From Anaerolineaceae bacterium (GTDB lineage: Bacteria; Chloroflexota; Anaerolineae; Anaerolineales; Villigracilaceae), in NCBI GenBank assembly GCA_009885445.1, contig VFKQ01000198.1, positions 1 through 9,450 of the forward strand: a DNA stretch of 9,450 nt, in the 5' to 3' direction. Position 1 is the first letter of the stretch, and each line of letters begins with the position of its first letter. The notes beneath the pieces were generated by a model that worked only from the letters and a program-made list of their open reading frames with translations, searched no databases and had not been told where the DNA came from. This document shows, piece after piece, positions 4,993-9,450 of the stretch. Position numbers and translations under genes: made by a program.

Positions 4993-6531
4993 ATGCTTCC
5001 TTCAACATCTCCTTTAGAGTCCATTGAAACACGATTGCGGACCATGTTGCCTGCCGATTTGTATGCCGAGGCCTGGGTGGATCCGTCGCCAACGACTCTT
5101 GAGCGGGTCTTTGAGCATTTGCGCACCTTACAGAGGATTCTGCATGATTACTCGTCGCGCCACATTTCTGATAATCCGCCGCGCCCGGGGGAGGTGCGCT
5201 TTTCGTGGCAACGAGGCTCGCTGATGTTTACCGACATGGCTGGCTTTACGCGCCTGATGGAGGCGAACGCGGCCTTCGGGCGGGCGGGCGCTCAAAATCT
5301 TTTGAAAGTGCTCAACGCCTATTTTGCTGAAATGCTTGAGATCATCAGCAAGTCTGGCGGCGACTTGTTGGAATTCACCGGGGATGCACTGTTGGTGCTG
5401 TTCCCCGCCGATGAAAAAAGAAATGATACTTTGCAGGCGATAAAGGCTGGCTTGCGCATGCAACGGGCCATGGCTCGTTTTGCTGAAATTGAAACGCCAC
5501 AGGGACCATTGCATTTGGGCATGCGCGTGGGCATTCATAGCGGACGCTTCCTGCGGGCGAACATTGGTACGCCGCGGCGCATGGAACATGTGTTGCTGGG
5601 TTCGGCTGTGCAACAGGCAAAGTTGACTGAAAGTAACGGCACTGCCGGGCGGGTAAATCTTTCGGCGCGCGCCTTTGAACGGGTGCCCAACGAGTTCCGT
5701 TTTGAAGATGGCAAGCCTGGTTATCAATTTGTAGTGGATGACCTGACCCACGAACAACTGGGCGAGTATGAAATCATTCCACGACGGCGCATGGCCAGCT
5801 CGGTGTTGTTTGAGCGCAGTGTGGAGGGGATGATGAATGAGATTCATGGGGCGCTCAAATCGATTGAACCGCTGGCGAGTTTTCTGCCGCAACCGATTCT
5901 AAGCTTGTTGGTGGAGAGCGCGGCAGACCGTCATATTCCGCCGGATTTTCCTGAAGCGACGATTTTGTTTGTTAACTTTATCGGCCTGCCTGAGTTGGTG
6001 GACCGCGCATTGCCGGGCGAAGAGCTAAAAGTGGTCAGCGGGTTTTCGCGCGCCTTTGCGCATATTAACGCGGCAGTTGAAGCGCGCGGCGGAATGTTGA
6101 AGAAGGTTACTTATCACCTTTCGGGTTCAGACATCGTGATTTACTTTGGCGTGCCCACTGCGCACACCAACGACCCGGCACGCGCCGCCGCCGCTGCGCT
6201 GGCCATTCGCGATGTGATCACAAAAATCAAGCCGCCCACGGTGGGCGCACAGACGCCCGAGATTCGTTGCCAGATTGGCATTTCGATGGGCTCATGCTTT
6301 GCCGCAGAAATTGGCGAGCCGCGCGGACGGCGCGAGTTCAACGTGCTCGGCGATACTGTGAATACCGCCGCGCGCCTGATGGACCGTGCCGCAAAAAATC
6401 AGATCCTGGTCAGCCAGCGCGTGTACGAGGCCATTGCTTCAGATTATGATTGTAAAGAGTTGGAGGCCGTCTCGCTTAAGGGCAAGAGTCAGCCGGTGCC
6501 GATCTACGAATTAATCGGCGTGAACAAGTAG
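4993..6531 (+). CDS. Tandem-domain class III adenylate/guanylate cyclase
   Basis: A 512-residue soluble protein with two class III cyclase homology domains. It would make a cyclic nucleotide, probably cAMP, from NTP. Domain 1 (about 74-240) keeps both metal aspartates, in 'MFTDMAGFT' (D81) and 'EFTGDALLVLF' (D131), but has lost the transition-state Asn and Arg ('GSAVQQAKL': Q207, L211). Domain 2 (about 320-508) is the reverse: the metal sites are N328 ('ILFVNFIGL') and S379 ('GSDIVIYF'), while 'LGDTVNTAARL' keeps N457 and R461. The two domains can therefore build one composite site, like the C1/C2 halves of animal cyclases. The usual purine-reading Lys position is H375 in domain 2 and E127 in domain 1, so substrate choice is uncertain. 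The ATG at 4993 is preferred to an in-frame ATG at 4948 because a TATAAT box ends 7 nt before it. Confidence 0.9.
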   Translation: MLPSTSPLESIETRLRTMLPADLYAEAWVDPSPTTLERVFEHLRTLQRILHDYSSRHISDNPPRPGEVRFSWQRGSLMFTDMAGFTRLMEANAAFGRAGAQNLLKVLNAYFAEMLEIISKSGGDLLEFTGDALLVLFPADEKRNDTLQAIKAGLRMQRAMARFAEIETPQGPLHLGMRVGIHSGRFLRANIGTPRRMEHVLLGSAVQQAKLTESNGTAGRVNLSARAFERVPNEFRFEDGKPGYQFVVDDLTHEQLGEYEIIPRRRMASSVLFERSVEGMMNEIHGALKSIEPLASFLPQPILSLLVESAADRHIPPDFPEATILFVNFIGLPELVDRALPGEELKVVSGFSRAFAHINAAVEARGGMLKKVTYHLSGSDIVIYFGVPTAHTNDPARAAAAALAIRDVITKIKPPTVGAQTPEIRCQIGISMGSCFAAEIGEPRGRREFNVLGDTVNTAARLMDRAAKNQILVSQRVYEAIASDYDCKELEAVSLKGKSQPVPIYELIGVNK

Positions 6532-6534
6532 TTT

Positions 6535-6655
6535 TAAGACTTACGCAATAGCCTGAGACGAATCCGCCAATCTGCGCGAATTTGCGCTGATCTTTTTAAA
6601 TTCGCGCAGATTAGCGGACAAAAGAATTTGTTCCGCATAGCTCGTAAGTTTCTTA
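6535..6655. repeat. Inverted-repeat element between convergent genes
   Basis: The core is a long hairpin: arms 6563-6583 and 6598-6618 pair at 20 of 21 positions around a 14-nt loop. Imperfect outer ends (TAAGACTTACG at 6535-6545 and CGTAAGTTTCTTA at 6643-6655) frame it. The right end includes the stop codon of the minus-strand winged-helix gene. CTTACGCA at its left end also occurs at the ends of the element at 3770-3890. It may double as a terminator for both genes, although the stem is not followed by a classical T-run. Confidence 0.65.
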
Positions 6656-7012
6656 CTTTTTCAACTTATCATCCAGCGATGACCAGATGCCGCTGGCCAG
6701 CGTACTGCCGGCCTTGGGGCGCAGGTTCACTTTGTAAATGGCCTTGGGTCCTTCGCCGAGGCGGGTGAGCCAGGCTTGTTGGGTAAGCATGCCTAAAGAC
6801 TGATCCAGGTCGGCGCGCGATAAACGTTCGGCCTCGGCCATTTTGTCCATGGCGTCGCATAATTGGGGATAGTTCATCTGCAACTGACGCAACATCAAAC
6901 GCATAATTTTGCGCAAGGCAGGAGTCAAATCGGCAAGGTCGAGGGCGGTGATACCGCCGTCCTTTTGCTTGTCTTCGATTTGGCGTTGTAAGCGATCAAA
7001 TACACCAGCCAT
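6653..7012 (-). CDS. Small winged-helix-like protein, last gene of the operon
   Basis: A 119-residue, mostly helical, charged protein. Residues about 20-95 read like a winged-helix fold: a 'LADLTPALRKIMRLML' helix, a Tyr/Leu helix ('YPQLCDAM'), a recognition-helix-like 'SRADLDQSLGMLTQQAWLTR', and a beta wing ('GEGPKAIYKVNL'). A basic tail follows ('KAGSTLASGIWSSLDDKLKK'). Whether it binds DNA or protein cannot be told. The ATG at 7012 has AGGAGG 5 nt upstream (7018-7023), which overlaps the stop codon of the preceding zinc-finger gene, so translation of the two is probably linked. I do not recognise a named family. Confidence 0.7.
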   Translation of the reverse strand: MAGVFDRLQRQIEDKQKDGGITALDLADLTPALRKIMRLMLRQLQMNYPQLCDAMDKMAEAERLSRADLDQSLGMLTQQAWLTRLGEGPKAIYKVNLRPKAGSTLASGIWSSLDDKLKK

Positions 7013-7021
7013 TGGCGCCTC

Positions 7022-7234
7022 CTAATAAAGCTCGGGCATAGAAATTGGCTCCGGCTGGGGTTCACATTCGCCGCACCAAATTACATTGGAAACGGCCAAA
7101 CCCTTGGGAGTTTCATTCGCGCCCGTGTACATGGCGATAAATGTGGACATGGTCTTGTAGTGTTCTTTGCAAACAAAGCGCCCGCAAAAAATACAAGACG
7201 CGCGCGACTCTTCTTCACAGTGCCAGCATCTCAT
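7022..7234 (-). CDS. Small zinc-finger protein (B-box/RING-like Cys-His pattern)
   Basis: A 70-residue protein with four metal-ligand pairs: C3/C6, C14/C17, C22/H25 and C54/C57. The spacing CxxC, CxxC, CxxH, CxxC suggests two zinc ions in a cross-braced or B-box-like fold, with a 28-residue loop between the third and fourth pairs. The acidic Pro-rich C-terminus (after C57) is probably disordered. It most likely mediates protein contacts, since it is too small for an enzyme. AGGAG at 7241-7245 lies 6 nt before the ATG and overlaps the stop codon of the ATPase gene upstream; the gap to the next gene is 9 nt. It lies between the ATPase and the winged-helix gene. Confidence 0.75.
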   Translation of the reverse strand: MRCWHCEEESRASCIFCGRFVCKEHYKTMSTFIAMYTGANETPKGLAVSNVIWCGECEPQPEPISMPELY

Positions 7235-7243
7235 CTGTCGCTC

Positions 7244-8038
7244 CTAGTTTGTGTCCATCACGGCCTGGGCCACTTTGCGTAATTCCTTCGACCAATCATG
7301 GTCGGGATAGCGCAGTGAGAAAATATCCTTGCTGGCGTTATCAGCCATGTCAAAACTGAGCGGCAGGATGCCCGTCAGCGGGGCCTTGTAGGCGGTTTCG
7401 ATCTGCGTCTTCAGGTTTTCGTAAGTATATTTATTCGGCACAGCCTTATTCACCATCAACAGAAGATTCGAAACATCCAAACTGCGCGCAATGTCCACGG
7501 TGACCGCCGTGCCTTGAAAGTCCTGGTTATCGGGGCGCAGAATCAACAGCAGAATATCCGAAATGGCAATCGAAAGCAGGGTCTCTTCGTTCAGGCCGGG
7601 ATGCGTGTCAATGAAGAGATAGTCCAGGTTGATATTTTGAATCAAAGTTTGAAAGCCTTCATTCAAGCGGCCCACATCATAGCCTTCGCGCAGAACACGG
7701 CTGATCTCACGCCCGCGAATACTGGAGGGAATCAGGAACAAGTCTTTGCCAGCCAGTTGCGCGCGGCCCGGGGCAGACTCTTTAGCGGCGGCGGCGTAAT
7801 CACCCACCGGGTAAGCCACCTCGGCAATTTCGCATTTGCCGTATAAAAAGTCATTGAGCGTTTTGCCCATGCTGGTTTCATCCAACCCAAAGAGCACGTG
7901 AATGCCCGGAGACTGGATATCGGTATCCACCACGCCGACGCGTTTACCCGTCATCGCCACCTGCGAAGCCAGGTTGGCGGTGGTGTTAGATTTGCCCGTG
8001 CCCCCGCGAAACGAATGGATTGAAACGATCTTGCCCAT
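7244..8038 (-). CDS. ParA/MinD-family P-loop ATPase
   Basis: A 264-residue cytosolic ATPase of the SIMIBI/ParA-MinD group. Motifs in order: deviant Walker A 'FRGGTGKSN' (residues 10-18; catalytic K16), Walker A' 'DTDIQSPG' near residue 40, and Walker B 'DYLFIDTHPGL' near 140, followed by 'LRPDNQD' and 'LLLMVNKAVPN', which are the usual strand and nucleotide-base segments. The signature lysine of KGGxGKT is arginine here (R11). The C-terminus ends without the amphipathic membrane-targeting helix of MinD, and there is no N-terminal DNA-binding domain as in plasmid ParA. No parB, minC or minE is nearby. The ATG at 8038 has AGGAGG 4 nt upstream (8043-8048), and the gap to the cyclic-nucleotide-binding gene is 15 nt. 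It may act as an ATP-dependent switch or positioning factor for its operon partners. Confidence 0.9.
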   Translation of the reverse strand: MGKIVSIHSFRGGTGKSNTTANLASQVAMTGKRVGVVDTDIQSPGIHVLFGLDETSMGKTLNDFLYGKCEIAEVAYPVGDYAAAAKESAPGRAQLAGKDLFLIPSSIRGREISRVLREGYDVGRLNEGFQTLIQNINLDYLFIDTHPGLNEETLLSIAISDILLLILRPDNQDFQGTAVTVDIARSLDVSNLLLMVNKAVPNKYTYENLKTQIETAYKAPLTGILPLSFDMADNASKDIFSLRYPDHDWSKELRKVAQAVMDTN

Positions 8039-8053
8039 AGTGCCTCCTCGATA

Positions 8054-8800
8054 TTATTTTTTGTCTGAGCGTTGCTGGCGAATGGCCTGCGCTTTTTCTT
8101 TAAGCGCGGCGTAAAAATCGGTACTGGTCAATTCTTCAAATTCCTGGCGGCGGCGTACTTCGTCAATTTGCAAGGTCAGCGTCTCCACCTGCAGTTTCAA
8201 ATTTTCTTCGCGCGCCCGCACGCCTTTCACCATGTTAAAAAAGGCCGAGAGCAACTGGCCGGCTTTGTCGTCATCCGTGTCCGCTTTAAATTGCCCGGTC
8301 TGGCCGGTATGGAACTGCTCCATGAATGAATAATCGCCCTCGGCGATCTTCTTGCTCCACTCAATTGCCTTTTGAATATACGTGGATGAAAAACGCAAGC
8401 GCGCCGAAAAACTACGGATAAAATTCAAAGCCAAATCCGGGCGTTGATTGAGCAATTCAAAAAACGCGTCCTGCTTCAACTCCAACGCATGCGTTTCTTC
8501 CAGCGCAATCACACCCGCCGAGCGCGGCTCCTTGTCAAACAGCGACATCTCGCCAATGGCCTCGCCGGGTCCGCAATGGTTCAGCACCAGCTCCCCACCC
8601 TCTTTATCCACCGTCACAATCTTCACGCTCCCCTGATCAATAATATACAAAGCGTCGCCGTCCTCGCCGCGGCGCATCAGCGCTTCGCCCTCGTAGAACG
8701 TGCGCCGAATCACTTTTTGAACAAGGGCCTCCAGCACCGCATCGGGCAGGCCCTTAAAAAGAAACGAATTCTTAAGGCGGATAAACTCCTGACTCATCAT
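8054..8800 (-). CDS. Cyclic-nucleotide-binding protein with HAMP-like segment and no HTH
   Basis: A 248-residue soluble protein. Residues 13-125 form a CRP-type cyclic-nucleotide-binding domain. The phosphate-binding cassette 'GEAIGEMSLFDKEPRSAG' keeps the ribose-binding E84 and the phosphate-binding R93, so ligand binding is plausible. In place of the CRP helix-turn-helix, residues 142-200 resemble a HAMP unit ('AIEWSKKIAEGDYSF', then 'DKAGQLLSAFFNMVKGVRAREENLK'). Residues 200-241 form a coiled coil with LxxxIDxxRR and ELT...FY...L...A...R, like the tail of the GAF protein at 1609-2502. It is not a DNA-binding CRP and probably relays ligand binding to a partner. The start codon overlaps the stop of the membrane-protein gene. 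GAGGAG at 8803-8808 fits the second ATG (8797) slightly better than the first (8800). Confidence 0.88.
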   Translation of the reverse strand: MMSQEFIRLKNSFLFKGLPDAVLEALVQKVIRRTFYEGEALMRRGEDGDALYIIDQGSVKIVTVDKEGGELVLNHCGPGEAIGEMSLFDKEPRSAGVIALEETHALELKQDAFFELLNQRPDLALNFIRSFSARLRFSSTYIQKAIEWSKKIAEGDYSFMEQFHTGQTGQFKADTDDDKAGQLLSAFFNMVKGVRAREENLKLQVETLTLQIDEVRRRQEFEELTSTDFYAALKEKAQAIRQQRSDKK

Positions 8801-9450
8801 GGCTCCTCGCCCTCTGAAACAGATTTGGCCGTCTTGCGATTAAGCTCCGACCACAATCCGGTCCCTTTCGCGCTTTTAGCGGATTCGCCGCGAGATTCAA
8901 TTGCCAGCTGAAGGCGCCCCAACACCGGACTACTGCCATCTTCGGGGAAAATATTTCGCAGGTACAACATGCAATACGTGCCAAGTTTCTTGCGCGCAAT
9001 GTCCATGCTGATGCGCAGTTCGGCCACTTGATCTTCTGCGGCGCGGCGCAGTGCTTCGTCCTGGTGCTTTTCGGCGGTACGTTTGTAGATGCCGATGTGC
9101 GCCTGGGCCAGTAAAAGCTCACGGGCCAGCGACCCGTTCTGAGGTCCGAAACGAGCCGTGAACGATTGCAGGATTTTGTCCACGTCTTCAAAGCGGTTGA
9201 CGATTTCCGTCTCACCGTGAGTCATGCGTTTTTCGGTGCCCAGTTCCTCGTTGATCCAGCCTTGCATTTCGTTCAAGCCGCGGCGCATAATAATCACTAC
9301 GAACACGGCACCCAGCGCTCCCACCAAAATTGCGAACATAATCGGCGCGCCATCCGAGACGATGTTATTGAAGACCGTGTGCAGGCTCATGGCAATCAGC
9401 GCACTGCCAATCACAATTAACCAGCGGCGCGACGAGCCGGCGCGATCAAA
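8797..9450 (-). CDS. Membrane protein with long soluble tail, possibly PrsW/CPBP-like; 5' end outside window
   Basis: The frame is open to the window edge, so the GTG at 9412-9414 is probably internal and the gene starts outside. The visible part begins with two hydrophobic helices: about 9363-9423 ('WLIVIGSALIAMSL', then HTVFNN) and about 9285-9348 ('IMFAILVGALGAVFVVIIM'). A cytoplasmic, helical, charged tail of about 180 residues follows, ending in a flexible Ser/Lys/Glu-rich segment. HTVFN has the HxxxN spacing seen near the last catalytic helix of PrsW/CPBP-type intramembrane proteases; the Glu-Glu motif that would confirm this lies outside the window. The stop TGA overlaps the ATG of the cyclic-nucleotide-binding gene by 4 nt (ATGA), so the two are translationally coupled. 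It may anchor the operon's products at the membrane. Confidence 0.65.
   Translation of the reverse strand, partial: FDRAGSSRRWLIVIGSALIAMSLHTVFNNIVSDGAPIMFAILVGALGAVFVVIIMRRGLNEMQGWINEELGTEKRMTHGETEIVNRFEDVDKILQSFTARFGPQNGSLARELLLAQAHIGIYKRTAEKHQDEALRRAAEDQVAELRISMDIARKKLGTYCMLYLRNIFPEDGSSPVLGRLQLAIESRGESAKSAKGTGLWSELNRKTAKSVSEGEEP

Noticed and set aside
5128..5892. Long minus-strand open frame opposite the cyclase
   Set aside because: It is the antisense of a well-supported cyclase domain. Its translation is rich in His, Gln, Arg and Pro without motifs, and it has no start signals.
7244..8038. Assignment of the ATPase as minD or parA
   Set aside because: No MinD C-terminal membrane helix, no minC/E or parB neighbour, and R11 in place of the signature lysine.
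8444..8911. Plus-strand frame opposite the cNMP-binding gene
   Set aside because: It spans the antisense of two coupled real genes; composition is His/Arg/Leu-rich and no motif is seen.

Overview
The window looks like a piece of a medium-high-GC environmental bacterial genome, most likely a Chloroflexota (Anaerolineae-type) metagenome contig. That placement rests on gene style: a ParA/MinD-like ATPase with an FRGGTGKSN P-loop, soluble HAMP/GAF and cyclic-nucleotide-binding proteins, PD40 propeller lipoproteins and intergenic palindromic repeats. No rRNA or marker gene is present, so it is an inference. I see no tRNA, rRNA, CRISPR array or transposase.

Layout. Positions 1-758 hold the 3' part of a secreted Cys-rich, fibronectin/Ig-like protein on the plus strand. 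Its homologous-looking part stops within a few bases of the nadD stop codon, and the frame then runs on antisense through nadD; this may be a contig-join or recombination point. nadD (minus) and a soluble HAMP-GAF protein (plus) diverge from a 0.23-kb spacer with an inverted repeat. A seven-bladed PD40/TolB-like lipoprotein follows (plus). The 372-bp gap 3757-4128 has no gene but is packed with palindromes: a MITE-like element with a putative target duplication, a branched fold, two hairpins with the same loop, and a bidirectional terminator. Next comes a half-length family-5 solute-binding lipoprotein (minus), divergent from a tandem-domain class III nucleotide cyclase (plus) through overlapping -10 boxes. 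Another inverted-repeat element separates the cyclase from a tightly packed minus-strand operon. In transcription order the operon holds a membrane protein with a long soluble tail (5' end outside the window), a cyclic-nucleotide-binding/HAMP protein, a ParA/MinD-like ATPase, a zinc-finger protein and a small winged-helix-like protein.

How the parts may work together. The window pairs a cyclic-nucleotide producer (a cyclase whose two domains keep complementary halves of the catalytic residues) with a cyclic-nucleotide receiver that has no DNA-binding domain. The receiver instead ends in a HAMP-like segment and a coiled-coil tail, and the GAF protein ends in a recognisably similar tail with no gaps over 35 residues. 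The receiver is translationally coupled to the membrane protein and sits directly upstream of the ATPase, zinc-finger and winged-helix genes. I propose a cyclic-nucleotide-gated ParA-type switch at the membrane as the candidate undescribed system; its function is inference only.

Expression signals fall into two styles. nadD, the GAF gene and the cyclase have a near-perfect -10 hexamer only 6-7 nt before the start codon and no Shine-Dalgarno, which points to leaderless mRNAs. The operon genes and both lipoprotein genes have purine-rich Shine-Dalgarno sites.
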